64,000 bases of DNA from Glycomyces niveus. Its GTDB lineage: Bacteria > Actinomycetota > Actinomycetes > Mycobacteriales > Micromonosporaceae. The DNA is taken from contig NZ_JAGFNP010000002.1 in assembly GCF_017592475.1 (NCBI RefSeq), forward strand, positions 459,135 to 523,134, read 5' to 3'. The position numbers and the translations under genes are program-made. Of this stretch, positions 43,748-51,433 are shown one piece after another (positions within the stretch are counted from its first letter, which is position 1; each line of letters begins with the position of its first letter). The notes beneath the pieces were generated by a model. The model was not told the DNA's origin. It did not search any database and saw only the letters and a program-made list of their open reading frames with translations.

Positions 43748-44334
43748 CAGTGCTGCCCGGCGGCTTGGCGTGCGGCTTGTTCGATGGTGTCGCGGCGTTC
43801 GGTCCACCATTCGGGGGTTTCGGTGGGGAGGCTGGTGGCGCCGGGGCGCAGTCCGGCGGCGCCGTCGATGAGTTCGCGGATGATGTCGGCGTGGCCCGCG
43901 TGGCGGTTGGTCTCGTCGATCATGTGGACGAGTATCTGGTGGAGGGTGACGTCGGCGGTGTCGGCGGGCCACCAGGGGACGCGGCCGGGGGCGTCGAGGT
44001 CGAGGCTGGTGATGGTGGTGTCGGCGTGGGCCCAGGCGCGCCGGTAGAGGTCGACGAGGTGGGCGGTGGGCTCGTCGGGTGCGGCCCACATGTCGGCGCC
44101 GGGGTGGGTGTCGGGGTCGAACCAGGGCTGGGGGTCGGGGAAGGGCCGGTCGAAGACGGCGCCGAAGTAGTCGGCGGCGGTGCAGGTGAGATGTTTGACG
44201 AGGCCGAGGAGGTTGGTGCCGGTGGGGGTGAGGGGGCGGCGGATGTCGTACTCCCCCAGGCCTTCGAGTTTCCATAGGACGGCGTCGCGGGCGTTGGTGA
44301 GGTAGTGGTGCAGGTGGGTCTTCGGGTCGGTCAT
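43747..44334 (-). CDS. DinB-family (DUF664) protein, paralog 1
   Basis: 195 aa. DUF664/DinB four-helix metal protein: WKLEGLGEYDIRRPLTPTGTNLLGLVKHL with the first His ligand and LVHMIDETNRHAGHADIIRELIDG with the other two (H-x3-E..R-H-x2-H). Thiol- or bacillithiol/mycothiol-dependent enzymes share this fold. Tandem copy of the gene at 44400-44981, with a 74-bp block identical at DNA level. Confidence 0.87.
   Translation of the reverse strand: MTDPKTHLHHYLTNARDAVLWKLEGLGEYDIRRPLTPTGTNLLGLVKHLTCTAADYFGAVFDRPFPDPQPWFDPDTHPGADMWAAPDEPTAHLVDLYRRAWAHADTTITSLDLDAPGRVPWWPADTADVTLHQILVHMIDETNRHAGHADIIRELIDGAAGLRPGATSLPTETPEWWTERRDTIEQAARQAAGQH
44195..44268 (-). repeat. 74-bp block identical to 44842-44915
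   Basis: Inside the N-terminal coding part of DinB paralog 1. The surrounding coding sequence has diverged, so this block suggests recent gene conversion or strong constraint. Confidence 0.9.
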
Positions 44335-44399
44335 GGGCCGAGTGTGGCAGGAGGGTGCGACATCGGGCCGGGCCTCGGCGGGACCCGGCCCGGCGGGGG

Positions 44400-44981
44400 T
44401 CAGCGGCCGGCGGCTTTGCGGGCGTTCTGCTCGACGAGGTCGAAGTACTCGGTCCAGGACTGCTCGTCGTCGCGGCCGAGGTTGTCGTTGCCTTGGCGCA
44501 TGCCGATGGCGCCGTCGATGCCTTCGCGGACGATGTCGGCGTGGCCGGCGTGGCGGTGGGTCTCGGCGATCATGTGCGTGAGGATCTGGCCGAGGGTGAC
44601 GGTGGCGCGCTCGGTGGGCCACCAGGGGACGTTGCCTTCGGCGTCGAGGTCGAGTTCGCGGATGGTGGCGTCGGAGTGGTCCCAGACGCGGCGGTAGAGG
44701 TCGGTGAGGTAGTCGCGGCTCTCGTCGGGGGTGGCCCAGAGGTCGGCGTGGGCGTCGTCGTCATCGAGCCAGGGCAGGGTCTCGGGGAAGGGGCGGGCGA
44801 AGCATTCGCCGAAGTAGCCGGTCTCGACGCTGGCGAGGTGCTTGACGAGGCCGAGGAGGTTGGTGCCGGTGGGGGTGAGGGGGCGGCGGATGTCGTACTC
44901 CCCCAGGCCTTCGAGCTTCCACAGCACCGCGTCGCGGCCGGATTGGAGGTAGCGGTTGAGGTGTGTCTTGAGGTCGGTCAT
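44400..44981 (-). CDS. DinB-family (DUF664) protein, paralog 2
   Basis: 193 aa, same fold and metal-ligand pattern as paralog 1 (WKLEGLGEYDIRRPLTPTG and LTHMIAETHRHAGHADIVREGIDG). The two proteins share an unbroken run of about 34 residues near the N-terminus (RDAVLWKLEG to LLGLVKHL) but differ widely after it. It is transcribed towards paralog 1, 65 bp apart, so they are probably in one operon. Confidence 0.87.
   Translation of the reverse strand: MTDLKTHLNRYLQSGRDAVLWKLEGLGEYDIRRPLTPTGTNLLGLVKHLASVETGYFGECFARPFPETLPWLDDDDAHADLWATPDESRDYLTDLYRRVWDHSDATIRELDLDAEGNVPWWPTERATVTLGQILTHMIAETHRHAGHADIVREGIDGAIGMRQGNDNLGRDDEQSWTEYFDLVEQNARKAAGR
44842..44915 (-). repeat. 74-bp block identical to 44195-44268
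   Basis: Second copy, in DinB paralog 2; distance between copies 647 bp, same orientation. Confidence 0.9.
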
Positions 44982-45102
44982 GCGGCGAGTGTCCCACTGC
45001 GGTGCGCCGGGAGTGGCCCATGGGGGTTGATTGCAGCGTTGGTCTCGTCGGGGCGGTATTCGGTTGACGTCTCATGGGCGCGTGTTGTTACCGTGGCGTC
45101 CG

Positions 45103-45849
45103 ATGACTTCTCATGACGGGCCGGCTCGGTACGGCCATCTGGACTGCAACTCCCCCATCGCCGCATGGCGCCTCGACCGGCAGGTCGAGGAGTGCGCTGC
45201 CGCGAATCCGCAGGTGATCGTGGACATCGGGTGCGGTTGGGGCGAGCTGCTGCAGCGCGTGACCGCGAAGGTGGCGGGGGCGAAGGCGTACGGGATCGAC
45301 TCGGATGCGGAGCTCTTGGAGCGGGGCCGGGCGGGCGCGGCCTCGCGCGGGATCGCCGACCGGCTCGAGTTCGTGGAGTACCGGGGCGAGGATTGGACCG
45401 AGCCGGCGGATCTGGTGATCAGCATCGGTGCGGTGCATGCGTTCGGCACGGCCGCGGATGCGCTGCGCAAGCTGTACAAGATCGTCAAGCCCGGCGGGCG
45501 GCTCCTGATCGGCGACGGCGTGTGGAACCGGGTGCCGACCGAGGCGGAGCTGGCCGCGATGTGGCCGGAGACGTCTCTCGGTGACTGGTTCTCGCTGCCG
45601 GAGTTCGTCGATGCTGCCGTGGCGACGGGGTTCCGGCCGCTGCGCGTGGAGTCGGTCGAGCAGTCCGAATGGGACGATTTCGAGTCGCAGTTCCTGGCGG
45701 ACAAAGAAGTGTGGCTGCTGGGCAATCCGGACCACCCGGAGGCGGCCGCGGTCCGCGAGCAGGCCGACGCGCACCGGAACTGGTGGCTGCGCGGGCACCG
45801 CGGGCTGCTGGGGTTCGCGTATCTGACGCTGGGCCGCCCGGTCGAGTAG
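45103..45849 (+). CDS. SAM-dependent methyltransferase
   Basis: 248 aa. Motif I VIVDIGCGWGELLQRV, motif II AYGIDSDAELLERGRAG, motif IV ADLVISIGAVHAFG, post-motif LYKIVKPGGRLLIGDGVWNR. Small-molecule methyltransferase of unknown substrate. Leaderless: TACCGT (45089-45094) eight bases before the ATG, with TTGACG at 45064-45069 as -35. Confidence 0.82.
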   Translation: MTSHDGPARYGHLDCNSPIAAWRLDRQVEECAAANPQVIVDIGCGWGELLQRVTAKVAGAKAYGIDSDAELLERGRAGAASRGIADRLEFVEYRGEDWTEPADLVISIGAVHAFGTAADALRKLYKIVKPGGRLLIGDGVWNRVPTEAELAAMWPETSLGDWFSLPEFVDAAVATGFRPLRVESVEQSEWDDFESQFLADKEVWLLGNPDHPEAAAVREQADAHRNWWLRGHRGLLGFAYLTLGRPVE

Positions 45850-45858
45850 ACGTGTGCT

Positions 45859-45891
45859 GAAGGCCCCGAACCGCATCGGTTCGGGGCCTTC
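45859..45891. terminator. Bidirectional hairpin between the methyltransferase and DoxX genes
   Basis: Perfect 14-bp stem GAAGGCCCCGAACC/GGTTCGGGGCCTTC with a 5-base loop, between convergent genes. Confidence 0.75.
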
Positions 45892-45919
45892 GGTGTGTCC
45901 GATGCTCCCCCGGGGCCGC

Positions 45920-46357
45920 TTACAGGGCGGCGAGGACGGCGAGGGCGATGAAGAGGATCTGCTCGGCGGTGCGGATGCCCAGGGGCGTGGCGGGTTTCCC
46001 GGCGAGTGTGATGCCGCGGCGGGCTGCGGAGACGTTCGCGGGGAACATCGCGACCATGAGCAGCGCCAGGCCGATCGCGGCGGCGGGCGCGGTGGCGGGG
46101 ACGAGGAGTCCGGCGGCCCCGGCGAGTTCGAGGACGCCGGTGAGGGCGACCAGCGCGGCGGGCCGGGGCAGGCGTTCGGGGATCATGCGGATCATGTCGT
46201 CGCGGAATTTAGGGACGAAGTGGACGATGCCGGTGATGGTGAACATGGCGGCGAGGCCGATGCGCAGGGAGGTCTGCCAGTCGAGGGCGTCGACGCCGAG
46301 GACGCCGGTGAGGCGGGCGAGGAGGGTGGCGGCGGTGAGGGTGATGATGGGGACCAT
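45920..46357 (-). CDS. DoxX-family membrane protein
   Basis: 145 aa with four hydrophobic helices. Includes GLAAMFTITGIVHFVPKFRDDMIRMIPE and VALTGVLELAGAAGLLVPATAPAAAIGLALLMVAMFPANV, typical of the DoxX subgroup. ATG 46357 has GGAAAGG upstream; a GTG at 46381 is less likely. The region before it carries two CTTGAC/GTCAAG palindromes, so it is likely repressor-controlled. Confidence 0.8.
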   Translation of the reverse strand: MVPIITLTAATLLARLTGVLGVDALDWQTSLRIGLAAMFTITGIVHFVPKFRDDMIRMIPERLPRPAALVALTGVLELAGAAGLLVPATAPAAAIGLALLMVAMFPANVSAARRGITLAGKPATPLGIRTAEQILFIALAVLAAL

Positions 46358-46395
46358 GGGGCGGGCCTTTCCGGGGAACACGCCTATGCGCGCGT

Positions 46396-46444
46396 CTTGA
46401 CAATGTCAAGTTCATGATGCAGCACTGATCTTGACAGCGTCAAG
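46396..46444. promoter_or_regulatory. Two 15-bp palindromic operators upstream of the DoxX gene
   Basis: CTTGACAATGTCAAG (46396-46410) and CTTGACAGCGTCAAG (46430-46444), centres 34 bp apart. Both have half-site CTTGAC and a 3-bp centre. They stand between the DoxX gene and the DUF1992 gene. No regulator gene is adjacent. Confidence 0.7.
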
Positions 46445-46466
46445 TCTTGTTGGTGTGTGCTCGGCC

Positions 46467-46853
46467 TCAGGCGCGGCGTTCGCGCCAGGCGCGCACTTCG
46501 GCGTCGACGTCGCGCAGGCCGAAGCGCAGCGGCGGGCCTTCGATCGGGCCGATGAGGGCCTTGCGGATGCGCACGTTGAGCGCTTCGACGGCGTCGCGTA
46601 CGGCGGCTTCGTCCTTGAGCGCGTCGAGCGTGGCGTCCAGTTCCTCGACTTCGCGGGCGAGTTTGAGGGCGGGCGGAAGGGCGTCGAGGCCGATGTTCTC
46701 GCGGGTGGCCTGCTGGTGGAGCCACCAGTCCTCGCGCAACGGCTGTCCGATGCCCGGAAGGGGTTTGCCGGCGCCGGGCAGGTTCTTGAACTCGCCGCGG
46801 GCCTCGGCCTCTTGGATCTGGCGGTCGACGCCTCGTGCCTGCCTGTCGCTCAT
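46467..46853 (-). CDS. DnaJ-homologue subfamily C member 28-like (DUF1992) protein
   Basis: 128 aa. The DUF1992 pattern is clear: VDRQIQEAEARGEFKNLPGAGKPLP, EDWWLHQQATRENIGLDALPPALKL. Despite the name it has no J domain or HPD. Function unknown. GAGGAGG lies directly before the ATG. Confidence 0.87.
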   Translation of the reverse strand: MSDRQARGVDRQIQEAEARGEFKNLPGAGKPLPGIGQPLREDWWLHQQATRENIGLDALPPALKLAREVEELDATLDALKDEAAVRDAVEALNVRIRKALIGPIEGPPLRFGLRDVDAEVRAWRERRA

Positions 46854-46900
46854 CGCGGCCTCCTCGCTAGGGACCCGATGATAACCGGGCGGCAGGCGGC

Positions 46901-47551
46901 TCAGGCGGCGTGGAGGACGAGGGCGACGGCGGTGAACTGCACGGCGTAGGCGGCGATCGTGAAGGCGTGGAAGACCTCGTGGAACCCGAACCACTGCACC
47001 GACGGGTTGGGGCGTTTGAGGGCGTAGATGACGCCGCCGACTGTGTAGAGCACGCCGCCGGTGATGATCAGGACCGTCGCGGCCGTGCCCGCGCCCGAAA
47101 GGAGCTGGGGCATGACGAACAGTGCCGCCCAGCCCAGGGCGATGTAGAGGACCGTGTACAGCCAGCGCGGGGCGGCGAGCCAGAGGGTGCGGAAGGCGAC
47201 GCCGGCGAGGGCGCCGGTCCAGATGGCGGCCAGGAGGGCGGTGCGGGCGGTGCCGGTGAGGGCGAGAGTGGCGATGGGGGTGTAGGTGCCGGCGATGATC
47301 AGGTAGATGTTGGCGTGGTCGAGGCGTTTGAGGCGGGTGGTGGCGCGCTCGGTGAGGTTGGTGCGGTGGTAGAGGGCGGAGATGCCGAAGAGGGCGGCGG
47401 AGGTGGCGACGTAGACGGCGGTGGCGAGGCGGCCGGTGAGTGTGGGGGCGGTGGCGATGAGGATGAGTCCGGCGAGGACGGCGGTGGGGAAGGCGGCGAG
47501 GTGGAGCCAGCCGCGGAGTCGGGGTTTGGTGTCGGTGATCGCCAGTGCCAT
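46901..47551 (-). CDS. Hemolysin III family (TrhA/PAQR) membrane protein
   Basis: 216 aa, seven membrane helices. PAQR-type residues: SALYHRTNLT (His), LKRLDHANIYLIIAGTYTP (Asp-His) and GFHEVFHAFTIAAY (H-x3-H). These form the zinc site of the family; bacterial TrhA members influence membrane homeostasis. Leaderless: TACCGT (47563-47558, minus strand) six bases before ATG. Confidence 0.9.
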   Translation of the reverse strand: MALAITDTKPRLRGWLHLAAFPTAVLAGLILIATAPTLTGRLATAVYVATSAALFGISALYHRTNLTERATTRLKRLDHANIYLIIAGTYTPIATLALTGTARTALLAAIWTGALAGVAFRTLWLAAPRWLYTVLYIALGWAALFVMPQLLSGAGTAATVLIITGGVLYTVGGVIYALKRPNPSVQWFGFHEVFHAFTIAAYAVQFTAVALVLHAA

Positions 47552-47764
47552 GCTTCGACGGTATCGCTGTCGGTTACTTGTGGGTAGTGTCGCTGCTCCC
47601 CCGATCGGGGGTGGGGTTAAGCCCCGATGTGGCCTGTTTGGGCTGGTGGTGCCGTTAATCGCGCGGTGGACGTGAGGCACGGGACGGTGCCGATCCCGTT
47701 GGCGGTACCGGCGGTCGAGCGGGGCTCCGCGCTGGGGCGTAGGCGCGGGTACGTTGGGGCGCTG

Positions 47765-48316
47765 ATGCGCGGGGGCGGGTCCGGCGGTGACGCTGGTGGC
47801 ATGTTCAAGCTTCGCAGGCCCGTGTACCGGGCGTTGATCATCACCCATGTCGTCTCGTCGGTCGCGTGGCTGGGCCTGAGCCTGTGCCTGCTCGTGATGG
47901 GCCTGTGGGCCACGGGGACTTCGGTTGCGGCAGAGCAGTACGCGGCGGGTTCGGCGATGGCGGTGCTCGCCGGGGCGCTGGCGGTGCCGTTGGGTGCGGC
48001 GGCGCTGGCATCGGGGGTCGTGCTCATGCTCGGGACGAAGTGGACGCTGGCGTATACGTGGGTGTTGGTGAAGCTGGTGGCGACGGCGGTCACGTTCGCG
48101 CTCACGGTGTTCTCGCTGCGGCCGGGGCTGGCCGAGACGGCCGCTTCGTTGGATCCGGTGCGGTTGCAGGTGCTGGACGATCAGATCCTGGCGGCGCCGA
48201 TCGTGTCGTCCTCGGTGTATCTGGGTGCGGTGGTGCTGTCGTACGTCAAGCCGTGGGGACGGCGAGGGTCGCGCGCGCGGGTCCGAGTGCCAGTGCCCGC
48301 TCGTAGTGGGCGATGA
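47765..48316 (+). CDS. Multi-pass membrane protein (DUF2269-like)
   Basis: 183 aa with four hydrophobic helices: RALIITHVVSSVAWLGLSLCLLVMGLW (His in helix 1, a DUF2269-like trait), SAMAVLAGALAVPLGAAALASGVVLML, YTWVLVKLVATAVTFALTVFSL, and SSSVYLGAVVLSYV. ATG 47765 is chosen because TACGTT (47750-47755) is nine bases upstream; ATG 47801 is the alternative. Its last 71 bp overlap the opposing glycosyltransferase, adding a basic tail. Confidence 0.65.
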   Translation: MRGGGSGGDAGGMFKLRRPVYRALIITHVVSSVAWLGLSLCLLVMGLWATGTSVAAEQYAAGSAMAVLAGALAVPLGAAALASGVVLMLGTKWTLAYTWVLVKLVATAVTFALTVFSLRPGLAETAASLDPVRLQVLDDQILAAPIVSSSVYLGAVVLSYVKPWGRRGSRARVRVPVPARSGR

Positions 48317-49385
48317 GGGCGTCGCCTTCGGCTTCCCAGGTGCGGGCCTGGACTTTGCGGCGGCCGCGTTCGCCCCATTGGCGCAGCAGGTCGCGGCGGG
48401 CGGCGAGGGCGGTGACGGTGGCGGCCAGCGCGGCGGGGTCGCCGGGCGGGAAGTGGGTGCCGTCGACGCCGGGGTCGACCAGTTCGGCCGCTCCCCCGGC
48501 GTCGACGGCGACGACGGGGACGGCGGAGGCGTGGGCTTCCTGGATGGTCTGCCCGAATGTCTCGAATGGTCCGGTGTGGACGAACAGGTCGAGGGAGGCG
48601 TAGAGGCGGGAGAGGTCGGTGCCGTGGAGGGCGCCGAGGAAGGTCGCGTGCGGGAGGAGGCGTTCGAGGGCGCGGCGGCGGGGGCCGTCGCCGGCGATGA
48701 CGAGGCGGATGCCGGGTGCGGCGGCGAGGTCGGCGAGCCAGTGGAGCTGCTTCTCGCGGGCGAGGCGGCCGACGTAGCCGACGAGGAGTTCGCGTTCGGG
48801 GGTGAGGGCGTCGTGGAGGGTGCGGTCGCGGTAGCGGGGGTGGAAGCGGTCGGTGTCGACGCCGTGCGGGAGGACAGCGATGCCGCCGATGCCTTGGGCG
48901 GCGAGGAGTTTGGCGGTGCATTCGGACAGGGCGAGGTTGATGCGGGCGCGGGAGTGGATGGAGCGCAGGCGGTGCCAGACGAGCTGTTCGAAGGCGGTGA
49001 GGTGGTAGGCGCGGGTGTAGGCGGGCAGGTCGGTCTGCCAGACGGCGACGGTGGGGACGCCGCGGCGTTCGGCCCAGGCGGCGGCGCGGGCGGTGTAGCC
49101 GAAGGGGCTGGCGAGGTGGACGATGTCGGGCCGGTGGGTGTCGAGGGCGTCGTCGAGGACGCGGGTGGCCAGGCCGGCGCGGAAGTGCTTGTAGGCGGGC
49201 AGTTGGATGGAGGGGACGTGGACGACGGGCCAGTCGAATACGGGGCGGGGGCCGGGTCCGGGGGCGGGGGCGATGACGACCGGTTCGATCCCGCGGGCGG
49301 CCAGGTGGGCGGCGGCGCGGGCCACGGAGCGGGCGACGCCGTTGACCTGGGGTGGGAATGACTCGGTGACCAGTGCGACTCTCAT
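48246..49385 (-). CDS. GT4 glycosyltransferase (GDP-mannose-dependent alpha-mannosyltransferase MgtA/PimB-like)
   Basis: 379 aa GT-B fold. Begins MRVALVTESFPPQVNGVARSV, close to the MgtA/PimB' opening; ALSECTAKLLAAQGI, VLPHGVDTDRFHP, GYVGRLAREKQLHWL, and the E-x7-E motif GPFETFGQTIQEA. Likely mannosylates a lipid carrier in phosphatidylinositol mannoside or lipomannan-like glycolipid synthesis (inference from the family). Leaderless: TACGCT (49397-49392, minus strand) six bases before ATG. Confidence 0.85.
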   Translation of the reverse strand: MRVALVTESFPPQVNGVARSVARAAAHLAARGIEPVVIAPAPGPGPRPVFDWPVVHVPSIQLPAYKHFRAGLATRVLDDALDTHRPDIVHLASPFGYTARAAAWAERRGVPTVAVWQTDLPAYTRAYHLTAFEQLVWHRLRSIHSRARINLALSECTAKLLAAQGIGGIAVLPHGVDTDRFHPRYRDRTLHDALTPERELLVGYVGRLAREKQLHWLADLAAAPGIRLVIAGDGPRRRALERLLPHATFLGALHGTDLSRLYASLDLFVHTGPFETFGQTIQEAHASAVPVVAVDAGGAAELVDPGVDGTHFPPGDPAALAATVTALAARRDLLRQWGERGRRKVQARTWEAEGDALIAHYERALALGPARATLAVPTA

Positions 49386-49627
49386 GGTCGGAGCGTAGGG
49401 GGCCACGTGGGCGGGTGGGGGAACCCGACATGGCCCGGGCCTGAACCGCAGCCGATATTCCGGACGGGGTGTGCTGGTGCGGGGGCGGGCGTGGGCGACT
49501 TCCGTGCGGGGTGGTGTCGTACCCGCGGGATAGGTATTGGAGGATGCAGCAACCGGTCGGCCCGCAGCCGGCCCGCGGGCGCCGTTCAGGGAGCGGTGCC
49601 CGCCGCAACCTTGTGAAGGAGCCCCTG

Positions 49628-50320
49628 ATGTCACTGTCGAGTGCCGACATCGCTCATCTCGAAGCGGTGCTGGCGCAAGGAAAGAAGCCGAAGGTGGTGT
49701 TCACCGACGCCGCCGGGCAGGTCGCCGGGCGCACCGGGAAGGTCGTCGCCCTCGACCCGGGCGGGGTCGACGACTTCGTCCATGTCGCGTTCGGATCCGA
49801 CGAGTTGTCGTTCTCCGCCGCCGAACTGCGCCTGCCCGCGCCCGGCGAGGGCGCGCGGCGCGCGCCCCGCCAGCGCTCGAACGAGCCGGTCGCGCCTTCG
49901 GGCCCGGGCCTGCTGCCGGACGAGCCGGCGCCGAAAACCCAACCAGCTGTGAGTGAGAGGAAGACCGTGACCGCACCCGAGGCGCCCCAGCCCGCCGCCG
50001 CCGAGCCTGCCGCGGCCCCGAAGAAGAAGGCCGCCCGGCCGCGCGCCGCCGCCGCGAAGCACCCGGAGCTGTCGATCACGCTGACCTATGAGGACGGCGA
50101 ATGGTCGGTCGCCGCGACCCGCGGGGCCCGCGCGGTCGTCAAGGGCGCCAAGGTCGCGCACTCGAACGCGCTGGCGATGTGCCAGGCGTCGGGGTCCGAT
50201 GAGGTGGCCGAGGTCGTCGACGAGGTGGTCGAGAAGATCCGCTCCGAGGCCGCCGAGGAGGCGTCGCGGCTGCGCCGCCAGCTCGAGGAGGCCGAAGCGC
50301 GCCTCGCCGAGCTGAAGTAG
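49628..50320 (+). CDS. Actinobacterial protein of unknown function (DUF6319-like)
   Basis: 230 aa. An N-terminal domain (about 1-70; LSSADIAHLEAVLAQGKKPKVVFTDAAGQVAGRTGKV) is joined by a long Ala/Pro/Lys linker (70-145) to a C-terminal domain (LSITLTYEDGEWSVAATRGARAVVKGAKV) ending in a short coiled coil. It resembles DUF6319 proteins; the match is from memory and not certain. GGAG precedes the ATG. Confidence 0.55.
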   Translation: MSLSSADIAHLEAVLAQGKKPKVVFTDAAGQVAGRTGKVVALDPGGVDDFVHVAFGSDELSFSAAELRLPAPGEGARRAPRQRSNEPVAPSGPGLLPDEPAPKTQPAVSERKTVTAPEAPQPAAAEPAAAPKKKAARPRAAAAKHPELSITLTYEDGEWSVAATRGARAVVKGAKVAHSNALAMCQASGSDEVAEVVDEVVEKIRSEAAEEASRLRRQLEEAEARLAELK

Positions 50321-50920
50321 CGCAAGCGGAAAGCCGACGGGCCCGGTGCGGGGACGCGCCGGGCCCGGCTGTGTGCCGGGGGCCGGTTCGCCGCCCGGTG
50401 CGAGAGGCGGGGCCGCTGATCCGGTGCTGGGGTGGCGGAGCGATGCCGCGCATGGATGCTCCGGGCGTGCGAAACGCGAGCGGGGTGGGTGGCGCGGCGG
50501 ACGTTCACGCTGGCTCAACAACGCCGAAGTCCGCCGCCGTGCCCCGCGGTCGGGTGTGTCCGAACTGGACCGCCCTGGATTCGATGATGCAGCAGGGGTA
50601 CGACATCAGTCACGGACCTGCGGGAAGGCGCGCGTCGCCGTCGGCGCAGTTCCGGCGGCGCAGTCGGGGCTGCAAGCGGGCTGCGATGCGGTGCGTGGTT
50701 GCGGGCCGTGAAGGGTCGCGAACGGGCTGCGATGCGGCCGTTTCGCGGCGGTGTCGGCGGCGGCCTCTAAGAGCGTCAAGGCTTCGCGGCTGCTGGGATG
50801 TTCGCGCCGGCGGCGCCCGCGGGCGGGGCCTGCTGCTGGTTGGCGTGGGCCGGGTCGCCAGATGTGGCGTGCCACTGGTGGATGAAGCCCGCGCACGCGC
50901 AGGCCTGGCGTCCGGCAGGG
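50321..50920. other. 600-bp region without a convincing gene
   Basis: Starts with a terminator-like hairpin (50338-50367). Contains a 15-bp direct repeat CGGGCTGCGATGCGG at 50677-50691 and 50723-50737. Open frames through it have arginine-rich translations typical of non-coding frames in GC-rich DNA. It follows the end of both flanking transcription units. Confidence 0.5.
50338..50367. terminator. GC-rich hairpin after the DUF6319-like gene
   Basis: Stem CGGGCCCGG/CCGGGCCCG with a 12-base loop, 18 bases after the stop codon. No T tract. Confidence 0.55.
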
Positions 50921-51433
50921 TCAGTCGCGGGCGTGCTTGATGTAGATCATGACCGCTTCGCGGGTGGTCTTGACGCCCAGGGATTGCCGGGCCGCGGCGA
51001 TGCGGCGGTTGGCGGTGCGCAGGGACACGAACTCGGCTTCGGCGGCGGCCGCGATCGTCGAGCCGGCCGCGAGGCGGCCCAGGAGGGCGCGCTGTTCGGC
51101 GTCGAGGTCGAGGCCGTCGGCGGCTTCGGCTTTGCCCGGGGTGAGGCCGAGGGGCCCGACCCGGCGCAGGTCGGCGGCGAGGCTCAGGGCGAGGGCGCCG
51201 GTGGCGACGGCGACGATGCCGGCGCCGCGGGCCGCGGCCAGGACCGCCTGCGAGGCGGTGTGGTCGTCGCTGACCTGCCCGTGGCACACCAGGTGCCGCT
51301 CGGCCAGGTCCCATGCGGGCTCCAGCAGCGCGAAGCCGCGGTGCGCGGCCCACCCAGCGGCCGCGCAGCGGCGCACGATCGCGTCCGCGTCGCCGGAGGC
51401 GCCGACCACATGCAGCGGCACCGCCTCGCCCAT
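50921..51433 (-). CDS. LuxR-type HTH regulator, short (orphan second gene of pair)
   Basis: 170 aa. C-terminal LuxR-like HTH (about 105-165; LDLDAEQRALLGRLAAGSTIAAAAEAEFVSLRTANRRIAAARQSLGV). The N-terminal half (HVVGASGDADAIVRRCAAAGW..FALLEPAWDLAERHLVCHGQVSDDH) is not a standard phosphoacceptor receiver domain; no DD..D..K pattern is seen. It starts in the stop codon of the LAL regulator (TGATG overlap), so both are made together. Confidence 0.7.
   Translation of the reverse strand: MGEAVPLHVVGASGDADAIVRRCAAAGWAAHRGFALLEPAWDLAERHLVCHGQVSDDHTASQAVLAAARGAGIVAVATGALALSLAADLRRVGPLGLTPGKAEAADGLDLDAEQRALLGRLAAGSTIAAAAEAEFVSLRTANRRIAAARQSLGVKTTREAVMIYIKHARD

Noticed and set aside
50371..50940. 189-aa open frame in the 600-bp gap
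   Set aside because: Arg/Gly-rich translation, no SD or leaderless -10 and no recognisable domain; it runs into the antisense LuxR gene.
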